Source: Dipylidium caninum
Lineage: Eukaryota > Platyhelminthes > Cestoda > Cyclophyllidea > Dipylidiidae
Direction of reading: 5' to 3'
DNA length: 64,000 nt
NCBI GenBank assembly: GCA_017562135.1
Contig: QEYB01000003.1
Location: 434,001 to 498,000 of the forward strand
This document shows positions 11,279 to 24,651 of this stretch, one piece after another; positions within the stretch are counted from its first letter, which is position 1, and each line of letters begins with the position of its first letter. A program made the position numbers and the translations under genes. The notes under the pieces are model-generated. The model saw only the letters and a list, made by a program, of their open reading frames with translations. It searched no databases and was not told where the DNA came from.

Positions 11279-11791
11279 TTAGTTTTTGGTCTCCGGCGGG
11301 ACCACCAGCACTGGCACAGAGGAGTGGGTGACCAAGTAGCGCGAGACGCTCCCGAGGAATGCACGTCGCATGGCGCTGGAACCATAAGATCCCACCACAA
11401 TGAGGTTTGCCCCGCTCTCTGCCGTTAGGCGCAGAATCGCCTCCGCCACTGAAGAGTCTGCCAACATCTCGATTTTGTACGTCACCCCGGCTCGCTCCGC
11501 CAGATTCCGGTACTTCTCCACCACAGCGCTGGCATCATACCCATCTACCGAGCCACTCTGTGTCGGTATACTGATGGTATTGTCCAGAGCTATAACAACT
11601 TCCTCCTGGGCATATTTAGGCTGCAGCACGTGCGCGAAAATGAGGTAATCAGTTTTGCGATATGCGTATTTAAGGAACCAATTGAAGGCCCGGTGAGAGC
11701 TGGACCTGGCGTCGACAGGAAAAATGACACGTCTTGCAGGTTGTAGGTTGCTCATGCTGGAGGCTGCGTTAACGCTCGGTGAGGACTCCAT
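11279..11791 (-). CDS. Universal stress protein (UspA domain)
   Basis: A single-exon gene of 170 aa. The UspA fold is clear: an initial beta strand RRVIFPVDARSSSHRAFNWFL, a middle block with IFAHVLQP, the KIEML strand, then the C-terminal nucleotide-binding signature VVGSYGSSAMRRAFLGSVS, which has the G-2x-G-9x-G-S spacing of the ATP-binding subclass, and a final VPVLVVP strand. The ATG at 11791 (MESSPSV) is chosen; the frame stays open 11 codons upstream to a TTG, and another ATG lies 12 codons downstream. USP genes are expanded in parasitic flatworms and absent from vertebrates; their exact role there is unsettled. There is no intron, in contrast to nearly all other genes here. Confidence 0.88.
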   Translation of the reverse strand: MESSPSVNAASSMSNLQPARRVIFPVDARSSSHRAFNWFLKYAYRKTDYLIFAHVLQPKYAQEEVVIALDNTISIPTQSGSVDGYDASAVVEKYRNLAERAGVTYKIEMLADSSVAEAILRLTAESGANLIVVGSYGSSAMRRAFLGSVSRYLVTHSSVPVLVVPPETKN

Positions 11792-14700
11792 CCAATAAAT
11801 AGTCTCGTCAACCTCCTCCCCCAAACTCTAACACCCGTGACCTTGGCGAATTCCGCGATGTTGGTAACAAATACGGTTACCCTCCTGCTGCACCCACCAA
11901 CCACAGTGTGCCGCCGTGAGTAGAGTCGCGCCAACATCAATTGGCTGTCATTTCATGAATCACATCTCAGCATATCTCTTCTTACCCCGCTGATCGCCAC
12001 CTGCATGTTGACGTCGTCTTCGCCTTCGCCTTAGTCCCGCATAGAGCTTCAGCCTCCTTTGCCAAACCCCACACACGACCACTGAAGCTCCATTTCAAGT
12101 GCCTCTTCGCTGCTTCTTCTACCGCCCTTTACCCACCTGACCTCGCCTCAACTCAAGTCCCTTCCTCAGAAGCAGTGGAAAAAAACTCCCTTCAACAGCA
12201 CAGCTAGCTTTTACGCTAGGGAAACGAGGAGACAAACTGATATGGTGCTCGGAAGAATGGTGTGCCTTCTTTACCATCAAAAATTGAAACATGGAGTGGG
12301 AGGCAATTAGTGTCCAAATTCTGTATATACAACCGAATTCACAAGAATAAGTCCCAACAACTAAGAAATATGGAAGTTCATTTCGGCAGGGCTGACAATG
12401 CGTTCAAAAGGTGTCGGTTGCCAGGAATCTGTAAGTTCGTTGTGATTCTCCTCCAATCCTGCATAGTTCCGACCAGAGTGAATTGGTACACAGGTTGCAA
12501 CTTGCAGCGTCGCATCACGCTTCTTTACCCCCAACCCGCTCTACTGAAATAATTTGGGTAGGAAATAAGTCGTATAAGGGTAAATCCGTGGTCCCAATGT
12601 CGGTCCAGCCAGCCCCGCCTAAGCTCAGTGTCATTGCCCGTCCAACCGGAGCGTCGGCTGTCTCGACGCCCGTCTATGGCAAAAAAAGTTCGTCTAAGAC
12701 CAGTAGCATTGTTTGAATACTTGGGAGTGGATGATAGTATGAGGGCCGTGGGTGGGAGGAAAGCAGAAGGATGCGAAGTGGTCCAATCTCCGCTGGGGGC
12801 TGATTGATTTGAGCCATTGGGTACGCTGGCTTAACGTCTTCACTGACTTCCAACGATACATGTCGGTCATAACTCGGCCAGTCCCATTTATGGATTACCC
12901 TGAGTCACTTCGGTTGGGTGCGCACTTGGTCCAACAATCGCAAAGACGGTCATGTTGCACGGAGGCGGATCGGAGTCCGAACCGCGAGGTGACACGTGCC
13001 ATCAGTTCTAGTCGAGAACGCAAGTGACAGGCGATGGGGATCTTTTACAGCATGTCAACCGTCATAGAGAGCAGGCACATTTTTTTTCCCAGGCTCGTGG
13101 TGCCACTCGCGCCTCAGGGTGCGCGTCTACAGTTGCCCTCCATTTGGCCTGAGATTTGGAAGGGTACTCCAACGGTTCTCAGCCCATTTAGTGCAGCATT
13201 GCACGTCGCTCGCGGCTTTCCTGCCGATGCCGCGCCAATCAACGGGGGGTTTTACTAAGTCCCCATCATTCGACTGCTCATCGGGCACGAAGAGACACGC
13301 GTTGACAGCGCTGAAAGAACATCGGTGACTGTCTTTAACATGACATGTTTATGGAATGCGCACCAAGTCGTCGCCTTACAATTGCGCACTCTTGTGATGA
13401 AATCCATAGAGACAAAGAACGTGCCCTAGCCAGTTGAATCCCACGCCACTTTCATTTTGTTTCCCAAAAAGAACCCAACAACTTGAAGGAGTAAAATGTG
13501 AGTAAGTAGTTGCAATTCGTGAGATCTCAGCGTGTCTATGCATTCGCGAAAAGTGGGTTTAGAGCCGGCTAGAATTGCTACCTCGAAGCGCCTGTTGAGC
13601 CATGCTTTAGCCCGCTATGGAGATTCAACCGCCCTCGGGGAAACACGTTAAGCGCTACGAGTTCTGAACACTAAATGAACAACTAATTAGGAGAAAGTTG
13701 ACCTGCGCGTGCTCTGAGGACGAGAGGCACTGGGTACAGAAGTATCTACAGCCTAAATGGGAATAGAAAATACTAATCAGTTGAATTGGTAGGCTAAACG
13801 TGAAGGCCTTAGCACCTTGTGCTCCGACAAGGGCATACTGGTCAGCGACCTCCGCCTCAAGAAGGCTGATTCGCCGAATAACTGTCATGAGACCCCTTTT
13901 AATGGGTGAAAACCAGTGACTGTGGAGACCAATTATTTTCCAGATGCCCATTGCGGACCGGAAGAGATACGAAGACAAAGTCTGATGCAATAACTATGTA
14001 AATAAATGACCCGAAGAGTTAAAGATTACCGAATCATTTGTCAAATTTGCAGCAGTGTAAAATAGGGATGCAATGAGGAAAGAGGACAGACCACTACGCA
14101 GGATGGGGAGAGATAAAACCGGAGATCGTGGAACCAGTCGAATAGTGCGCATTTATTATGATTTACCGAGAAAGAAAATGAGTGAGAAAGGAGGGAATAA
14201 GATTCGGGAGGAGACTGGGCTGCGTAAGGAGACGAGGCATGACAGCAACAAACGTTAAGATATCAAGAAAAGTAAGAATTGATCAAGTAGTGGCAGCAAC
14301 GGCGGTTGTGCTGCAATGGCAAAAGGCAGTGCAGAGAAAGCCTAAACACGCAATCTACCCACAAACAGCAGTACAAACACACAAGAAGAGGAAGAGTAAG
14401 GGGGAGCGTGCATGGATGATAGACAAAATCATGTACAAAATTGATGAAGGCGGTGGCGTCGGATTTCAGATAGTTAGTGCAGCTTGTAGGTCTCACATTG
14501 AGTAACCGGAAGAAAGGAGAGTAAGAAGTATCGACCACAAAAAACAGCCGACGCACAACATACGCAAGGACGCAGACACTTGTTCTTCTCAAAAAAGGGA
14601 TGAATGACGTGGAGCTGCGTGCCTCCCACTGCTACCGTTGAAAAGCTCTCGGTATCGTTGCTACTTGGCACCTATCAGTGGTCGAGCTAGCAGACAATGC

Positions 14701-14995
14701 AATAAGTCCGCAGAGGCAGAGGGGCGGGGTGATAGAGGAGAGCCAGCAGCGCAGGTACTGTGCGATAGGAGGGAGGCGAATGGGGCGGCGGTACGGGGAA
14801 GAGAGCGGGTAAAGGTGAAACAGAAGATGCGGAGGCGGTGCAAGGGGACAGATTACTTTCCCTTGGGCTTTGTACCCCTTGGTGGAGTCATCGGTCTGTT
14901 TCCCCCACCCATTGTGGGATAGTTTTTCTTCTTCTCTGCCGGTCGTAGGATCTACAAAACGCAGAAAATATATACTTAAGCACTTGTCATTAGAT
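11792..14995. other. Intergenic, no supported gene
   Basis: Only short frames on both strands. The 12483-12716 (+) frame and the 13655-13990 (-) frame contain short stretches that could be exons, but neither has flanking splice sites or a family motif strong enough to annotate. The purine-rich stretch from about 14070 to 14260 keeps a Lys/Arg/Glu-rich frame open by composition. Confidence 0.4.
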
Positions 14996-15005
14996 CCTGC
15001 TGCCT

Positions 15006-15302
15006 ATGGTTGCCACGGTTAAAGCGCGCACCTACGAAGCCCTCGTATACGTGGACAGTGAACCCATTCCAATGTCACTTGCAGGCAAGCTTTCTAGCCA
15101 TACTACGGGCCAGTTTTGTGACCAGCTGCGAAGTTATTCAAAAAAAATAACGAATATTCCATTACACTATGAACAATTTGATATACAGAGAGCATCTGGG
15201 CGAGTTAAAGGGCTTTATTGGGGAGTGTGTCACGTGCCTCGGAAGGTGTTTCCCACCAGAAGCGAACAAGTCAAACAAAATACGAAAAGAAATGGGATCT
15301 GA
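15006..15302 (+). CDS. Unrecognised small open frame
   Basis: An ATG-initiated frame of 98 codons (MVATVKARTYEALVYVDSEP...) ending in TGA. Residue use is not strongly biased and the frame is flanked by AT-rich DNA, but no family is recognised and no splice partners are evident. It could be a young gene, a piece of a decayed mobile element, or chance. Confidence 0.2.
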   Translation: MVATVKARTYEALVYVDSEPIPMSLAGKLSSHTTGQFCDQLRSYSKKITNIPLHYEQFDIQRASGRVKGLYWGVCHVPRKVFPTRSEQVKQNTKRNGI

Positions 15303-16284
15303 GGCGGTTGTATTGGGTGCTTTATTGTTCACGTAAAAAATGCAGCAAGTATGTAGAATAAAGTCGCACAATTAGGACGTTTAATTTACATGAAATGTCA
15401 CCGAACAATTGCAACAAGGTCTGCGATTCTTGTCATAAAAGAGTAAATCTAAGATTTTGCGTTAGAAATCTTTCAGCTTTATGGTTCCCCAGAAAAACAA
15501 AGGTTTTTTGGAAGGACTCATTTTCCAAGTGATTCGACCACCCACTTATAACCAAGTGTGCTACGATCTTAACAAAATACGCTTAGGTAGGGAAGTAAAA
15601 ACCGCATCAAGGCATCTAGTAAGTAATCGCAGCAAAAAGCCAGCTTTTGCCAGATATTGTAGGCTTTGAAAATAACTTGATTTTAACAAGTACCGCAATT
15701 TGTATAAACGCATCTGAAAGTCAACATTTAGTGGTTCAAAAAAAGGACAGTGACAGCTGGGGAGTTCGGAGGATCCAACGATTTGGCAGTGAAACCAATA
15801 GATTCGACGTCAGCCCTACTATTGAAGGCGGTGGTAAGGACAGCAAAGGTAAGATGTGCCAAAACGGGGAAATTCCGAGTTTAACACTATTAGAAAGCTG
15901 GCGCATATAATAAACTGGGTAATTTACGCCTTCTACTGGATGTGAGACACTATTAGGGAGTACTAATTATCAGCAAAATTTACCTTTATATCGTGAAAAG
16001 GGAACGGAGGAGCCAGAGGTGTGTGTGTTTACCTATGGGCTTCTAACAGGAAAACTGTGAAAGTGAAAGGAAGTGTACGGTACACCCCGGAAGCGGTATG
16101 GTGTGAATAGATAGTGTACAGCAAAGGCATAGGAGTGGGGAAATAGTAACCTGACTGAAAAGTAATACGCGCTACTCTAAAAAACACTGAAATTTACTGT
16201 CTCGGGGTTATCTGCCACAGGAAGAATTAACTAAGTCCTCTTTTATAAAAAGGTTGTGATTTGTGTGAGGTAGAGGTTAGGGGT

Positions 16285-16350
16285 AATGACATGGATGACG
16301 GAAACACATTTAAAAACAATGACATGGATGACGGAAACACATTTAAAAAC
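16285..16350. repeat. 33-bp perfect tandem duplication
   Basis: Two adjacent identical 33-bp units (16285-16317 and 16318-16350), each beginning AATGACATGGATGACGG. The length is a multiple of three, but no convincing gene covers it. Confidence 0.9.
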
Positions 16351-16566
16351 AATCAGATATAATGAAGTGAGCATCCGAAAGGAGAGAGAGTTGCTCTTCT
16401 CAGGACGAATTAGCGGAGGTATGAAGCAATACCTGTCAGCACCTCGTCGTAAGGAAGAAGGATTAAGGCGACAAAGTGGAATAAAGCTAAGAAAAAGGCT
16501 TAAAAATGCATGCGAGAGCGTAGGTGAACGCAAAACACGCGAGTGTTTGCCCTCACAAAGTGGCAT

Positions 16567-16575
16567 ATACACACA

Positions 16576-16614
<39 letters not shown>
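16567..16614. repeat. Compound AC/AG microsatellite
   Basis: A run of AC dinucleotides followed directly by a run of AG dinucleotides, then a GAGGG-rich purine tract. It is likely to be length-variable between individuals. Confidence 0.95.
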
Positions 16615-17180
16615 CGAGGGAGGGAGGGCGCGAGCGAGCCAGCGAGACGAGGGCAGTGGAGGATCGATAGTGCCGAGGCACGCAACACCGGGACGGCGCG
16701 TGTCCGCTCGCGAAAGGGTGAGCGCGCAGGCGGATGGGCGGATGGACGGATGTGGGCGGCATGTGCAACCAGGTGCGCGCACACGTACGCACGCACGCGC
16801 ATCGGAGGGTGCAGACGCCTAATTGCTTGATGCCCTTCAGCTGCGTGCTCCCCTCCTCCTTTTACATCGCCGACACGAGCATCGACGCCCTCATTACCGC
16901 GCGGCAAGTGTTCACCTCTTGCCCAGATGTGATGTCTCAATGACCGTATCGGCGACATCCAAAAAGGATACCCGAAGAGCTTTTAGCTCGACCGAGTCAG
17001 GGAGGGAAACCGGTTGTACAAGTCGGGCACCTCTCGGAGAAATCCATCACTTCCACCGATATGCAACATAAGCAGTAGTTGATCCGACCCGCAATTACAT
17101 GTTTTTAATAGTGAGTTGATAGATTAGCTCCAGTGATAGTTTTGCTAAAGCTTTCTTGCTACAACACTCCGCCTATTTTA

Positions 17181-18230
17181 TTTGGTAGGCCGAAAGGTAA
17201 TCGAAATTCTTTCGAGGTTTCATTCCCAGTCAGTTTGTGCGGAGACACGGCCCAGGAAACACGTAAGTTTAGTTGCTGCGACCAAATTTGATTGTAAATT
17301 CCATCTATCAGTTAAAAAATAAATGAAATAATAGTGGAAACAACTAACGACACTTGCGCGATGTCCCAAAGTCAAAAGCTAAAAAGTCTAAAAATGGAAA
17401 CAGGAATCTCAAAGACGTTAAACGAAAAGGACGATTTCAAAAATTAGATGAGGAGATCCTGAGGGCGATAGTCCATTCAAATGCTCGTCAAACTATCGGG
17501 GAATTACCACTAAATATCATCTTTCCATGGTCTAAAGTTCGGGATAGCCTTCATCGCATTAACAAGAGCATTGGCTTTCCAAATGAATTGACGCAGGCGG
17601 TTGTCAATCAACGGCACACAATCTGCGCGTCCCTTTTGTCTCGATGTTAGACCGATCCTTTTCTGCGGCCACCTGCAACTGGGGCTGAGAAGTGGCTGCC
17701 ATGGCAATAACAATCCAGCGTGAAAAAAGCAATGACCTCCTCCCAGAGAGGCACCTATGCTGAGATCTAAACCATTACTAATAAAAAGAAGCTCCTCGTT
17801 TGTGTGATGTGGGAATTCTCAGGCATCACACACAATGAAATGCTCGAACCTGGTCAGGCCGCTACAGCCACGGCGTATCGGGCACAACGCCGGCGAATGA
17901 TGGCAAGAGTACTTAAAAACGACCTGTTTTGGTCAATTACACGATAACGCTAAGTCGCATGTGGCAAGAAATAACAGGAAAAAATTAGGGAGCGTCGATT
18001 TGAACTTTTGTCCCATCCATCCTAATTCAGTAAACCTCATGGCGTCGGAGTATCACCTTTTCAGATTGTTCGAGGTAAAAACTTTGACGATGTTAAAGAG
18101 GTGGCAACGCACTCGGAAAAATTTTCAATGCGAAATGCAAAATCGAAGGCATTTTTTTAAAGAAGGAATTAAACAACTGCCTATACAGTGGCAAAAAGTG
18201 TTAAGAAGTGACGGAAATTATTTTGCCCAG
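17181..18230 (+). pseudogene. Decayed mariner-family transposase
   Basis: Fragments in more than one frame line up with a mariner transposase in the right order. About 17415-17650 encodes a second DNA-binding HTH region (FQKLDEEILRAIVHSNARQT, then PNELTQAVVNQRH). Near 17684 is AEKW, where the first catalytic Asp of the usual DEKW block is Ala. The second Asp is kept in the block LHDNAKSHVARNN near 17945. The third site reads SEYHLF instead of DYHLF (about 18045-18065), and the C-terminal block KQLPIQWQKVLRSDGNYF ends near 18230. Stops and frameshifts occur throughout. A sequence at 17181-17207 (TTTGGTAGGCCGAAAGGTAA) resembles a mariner terminal inverted repeat, but no matching right end is seen, so the copy appears truncated. 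It is inactive on two independent grounds: broken frame and altered catalytic residues. Confidence 0.85.
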
Positions 18231-20439
18231 ATTTCTTTAATAGATAAGTATTGTTCTCCGGCAAAAAAATATGACCACATTCCCTTTTACTTAATACTTT
18301 GTCCGAGCAGCGGAACTCCCATTACCCAGACACCATGACTAGCAAAGAGAAAGGATTGAATGGGATAATTGCGATTTACGCAATGGAAAGAGAGGGCAGC
18401 ATAGAATTGAGTGCCATCATTCCTGACATGTTGGCACTTTTAAATGAGTATTACCGCTCAAAACGACTTAAATTAAGACGAACGATGATTGCTTCACAAA
18501 AGGAAATAACCACAATTAAATGGTTAAAATGAAGTAAAAAATAATTCCGCAAGCTAAAGATTAGTTAGACAACTGTTCAAACAGCTTTGAGACTTCGAAA
18601 TGAGAAAATTTAAGTCAGCAAATAAGAATTACTTTAAGCCTGCCAATAGCAAGAGGTAAAAGGCCCATAAATAAACTCTGAGACATCGGACGAGCACTGA
18701 AATAACCGCAAAAACATTAACAGACAGAAATACAGTTCATTTTAACGCAAAATACCTGTTTTTTCCCAAATACACATCCTTAAAAATAGCCCTTAAAACC
18801 CCCATATTTCACAGCTAAACAGCGTTTACAATCAGAAACCACAGGTGCCTTAACACACGGAAGCAAAGAAAAAATCCCTAAAAACAGGCCTTTTTTCTAA
18901 CATGGGAATTCACCTCAATCCGTCCTAGGCAAGCAACAAAAAGCACGCAATGACTAGAAATGCATAGATAAGCACGCTTACGAGGCAAGAGGGATGAAAT
19001 TAACACAAGATGATTGCAGCACAGCCTGCCAAAGAGGCAATTCACTGTGTACTACATACTTATTATGGAAGTCATGTGAATAACTTGCGCATCTGCCAAT
19101 GTTGGAGCACAAGAGTGGAACTAGTCGTGTCCAAACAATTATACAGACGAAATACACGAGGTCACATCACAATATTGTTAACTTTACACACCGTGTTATG
19201 CACCTCGCTTCTCCTCGCAATTTATTTACACTCCACATACAATTTAAAATGGCACCAATTCAGGAATAGTACACTTTACAGTGTCTGAAGAGAGCATTTG
19301 AAAGCTAACATTTTAAAAAAAGGGACACCGCAATTTTATTTACCGGAATAATAGGTCAAATCAAAATATATAAATAAACAAGAGAATACATAAAAAGAGG
19401 GCTGGCAATTAAACAAAATAGCAACAAGATATCATAGTAATAGTAACCTCGACCCCACATAACGATAAACGATGTCATCAAAAGATATTTTAATAGAATG
19501 AGGAAAACAGACTGAATGAGGCACTAATCACGACAATCTTTTTGGTGGATAAGCAATCATTACTGACGGATCACAATTTAAATGGATATGCTGATAGTAC
19601 TGAAAAATGCTACTAGTTAAGGATATCCGAAAGCAAGCCCATCGGGAGAAACAAGCTCCAATGAAATTTAAAAGTGCAATGTGCGTGTTTTTCCACGTCA
19701 ATACACTTCAGGTGAATATGAAGGACAGTGGGCTCTCCCCTAGATAAAATAAACTGAACCCCGGCTAAAAAGCGCTGGAATTTAGTACAATTTAGTCTGT
19801 TGCCTACGCATAAGTCTACACGTATAAATCCCACGGCGCAGCAAAAAGTAAAATCTGTACAACTACATCACCTCAGGTTGCGTCAGTACTGTGGTGTAAG
19901 CGGCAATATTTGACAGGTAGATCAATTTTGGTTCAATTTCAAGAGAAATTCTATCATGGACAGAGAAAAAGTAATTACCCACTCCAATAATATTTGTGTA
20001 ACTGCTAAACATGATACAACTGCAAAATATTTAAATAAGATGTTGAAACTCTAAATGGAGAAATTAATAGATGGAGACGAAAAATTAAGAACCTAGTGGG
20101 AGAAAAAGAATACCGGAACTAGGAAAAGTTGGATTAATAGTAGTCAGAACAATATGAATTAATGTTCAAGGCATGCTTGCAAGTTGAATTGCAGATGAAA
20201 GTTTCAGTGTGTCTTACTCCCTCCTTTATTATTTTATACAACCAACCCTCTTAACAACAAACCCGTTAAGTTAATGCATGTTCTAAAAGCAGCATCTATA
20301 GAAGGCCTTGAAGAAGTAGCCAAGATGAGGCATATGTGCACGTAGCAAAAAACACTTCCAAAGGTGAAAAGGAGAGGTGATAGCGTTATGGAAGCACAAA
20401 ATGCAAATCGTACAAACAAATTACGGAGAAGGGACATAC
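18231..20439. other. AT-rich intergenic, may hide the last PP1 exon
   Basis: AT-rich DNA with short frames and no recognisable protein. The C-terminal exon of the phosphatase gene, which should lie downstream on the minus strand, was looked for here and not found with confidence. Confidence 0.4.
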
Positions 20440-22512
<2,073 letters not shown>

Positions 22513-23872
22513 TTTCTCTTGATAAACCGAACGGTGGCCCAAATATGGCGATAAGGGAGACTAATTGTCGCGCAAACCTAAAAGCGACTTAAAACAAATG
22601 CCGCATCTAATTCTTACTTGGAATAACAATGCGTAAATTATAAAAGACACCTACTAGAAGGCCTTATAAAAATTTGCATTTTTTGAATTTTAAGTTGTCT
22701 TTTACATTATATTCATAATTTTTAATTCTAGCAATATAAATCAGTAATGGGCGCTATAATCGCATTTTTGGGGCATAAAAGTGTCTATGAAAATAAGGAC
22801 CATGGAGAAGCATGCGGTAGTTTAATTTAATTCGAAGCATGTAGATGTGGTCACGAGGAACATATACACGAAAATTATCATCACCTCTCTGAACCGCTTA
22901 ACGACGAAATAATAAAAACTAATCAAAAATAAACTGGGCGGGCAGGCACAATCTTTTAGCAACTTCACTTTGTCACATTGGAAAGATAGGCGGCAAGATA
23001 TTGGGCGCTGTTGAAGTATCTGGTACGTCTACGAAACCCGAACCTTCCTCAAAATAACTACCTCAGGCGTCCGTTTACTTTTCACCTTATCCCGAATCGC
23101 GGTTGGGTAAAATTCACCATCCCTCCCGTCTTTTGCAGCACGTAGTAAGAGGTAAAAAACTAGCAGAATTTGTTTGACTCTGTCTGGTCGCCGAAGAATC
23201 ATAAAGCCTGATGGTTGATATAAACCGTTGCCTCATGCCATTCCACTTCTTATTTCTCTCGTTCCCGGAAAGAAAACACGCAAAATTAGATTCCCTAAAT
23301 TTTTACATTTTGGTCACCACTTCTACAAAGCAGCATTTAGAGCGTTACTTTGTCATCTGATGTCAGGATTCACAGATTGCAATGAACGGCCTTTCATTAA
23401 AAATGGCTCCTGCGATAACAAAAAATGTATGTACTCTAATAATGCGCCGGATATGTTGTTCATTCTTTGTGACAGGGGCGTATTTGCAAAAAATTTCCAT
23501 GGCCCCCTTTGTTTAATCTGCTAGAATTTGTTAGAGCCCGTTGCTTTTACCTGGGCTGTCGCAGCTTACGAATCTGCATGTTTTGCACGGTGATTGTTCT
23601 CACGACTTTTATATTTGTTGTGGTTGGGTCATCCTTTATCTTGAGGTTCATATATCAGATGCATAGAATCTTATCGTTATTTATTTAGGGCTCTTGACAC
23701 ATTTCCCCCCTTTATATTTCCCATATCGGAGAACTGTTAACGTACCTAAAGTTGGTTCTGAGATATAGGTGTAACTAGTCTCGCGCTCTTCCCTTGCATT
23801 TATTCCCGGAATTTTATGCTTTTCTATTTCTACTCATCTGGTTTATTGTTCCGAAAACCGTGCAGACACCCA
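22513..23872. other. Divergent promoter region between PP1 and the Cgr1-like gene
   Basis: About 1.36 kb between two divergently transcribed genes. A frame at 23228-23524 (+) starts without ATG and matches nothing I recognise. No repeat or RNA gene seen. Confidence 0.4.
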
Positions 23873-24445
23873 ATGGCTAAAGCAAACTCAGTTCGGGGCA
23901 AACCTAAGTCCGGCCGAATCTGGAAATCAGTTCGGACCAAACGGTGAGCTATTTCGGCATTTTATATTGTAAAGTTTCGGGATGTTTTCACTTTGTATAT
24001 CTTCGGTTGTGTCAGGCCTCACTATTTTGTGCATTAGATATTCGTCCATACGCAAAGATACCTGTTTACGAACATCGTGGGAAAAGAAAATGCTTTTAAA
24101 AGATGAACGCAGACAACGCTGTTTGGATGAGGCAACTCGTCGACAGGTTCGAGCCCAAGCTAAGGAAGCTCAGCGTTTGGCCACTGAGGAACGTAAACAA
24201 CGTCGTTTGGAAAATGAGCGGAGGGCCGAAACTTTTGTTCCTGTGAGTTTTTTTACTAACCCCGACGGTATATTGACAGCCTCATGTCGTAACTGTGATC
24301 CAGGAGTTATTTTTCGTGAAAAGCTTCAAGAATGAATAGACCTTTATCTTTTAATAATTTGTTACCTTAAAATTTCTAGATTAGAAACATGGCGAAATTA
24401 AAGAAGATGAAAAAAAGTCAACTTCGTATGATAGAGAAGCGTTGA
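23873..24445 (+). CDS. CCDC86: Cgr1/CCDC86-like rRNA-processing protein
   Basis: Three exons, 23873-23943, 24038-24242 and 24380-24445, give a 113-aa, strongly basic protein. The order of motifs is that of the Cgr1 family: GKPKSGRIWK at the N-terminus, then CLRTSWEKKM, a long charged coiled-coil with ERKQRRLENERRAE, and the terminal block IRNMAKLKKMKKSQLRMIEK. Yeast Cgr1 acts in processing of large-subunit pre-rRNA in the nucleolus; the animal homologue CCDC86 is nucleolar. The protein is short compared with human CCDC86 and close in size to the fungal protein. It sits between PP1 and CNNM, both on the other strand. Phases (2, then 0) agree at both junctions. Confidence 0.9.
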
Positions 24446-24651
24446 AGATTGTAATTTTCTTGAACGACATGTACAATTTTGTCTATAAAAGTTTGTATCT
24501 TAGTGACCCTGCAAATCTTAACATTTATAGTCGTTATGACCCCCTTTTTATGCTCCTCGCTAATTGCCCAATAGGTCCCCCGGTAATTGATCTTTAGTCA
24601 AATTAATAGTTAGCGTTCTAGTTCGAACTGCTTTGACCAACACCTCAAGCA

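Larger units (their letters stand above)
15303..17180. other. Intergenic with simple repeats
   Basis: Non-coding DNA with short frames, holding the 33-bp tandem duplication and the AC/AG microsatellite listed separately. Open frames across the microsatellite are artefacts of its composition. Confidence 0.5.

Noticed and set aside
16243..16958. Several long frames on both strands across the microsatellite
   Set aside because: They are open because dinucleotide repeats lack stops; their products are runs of His/Thr, Cys/Val, Arg/Glu or Ser/Leu.
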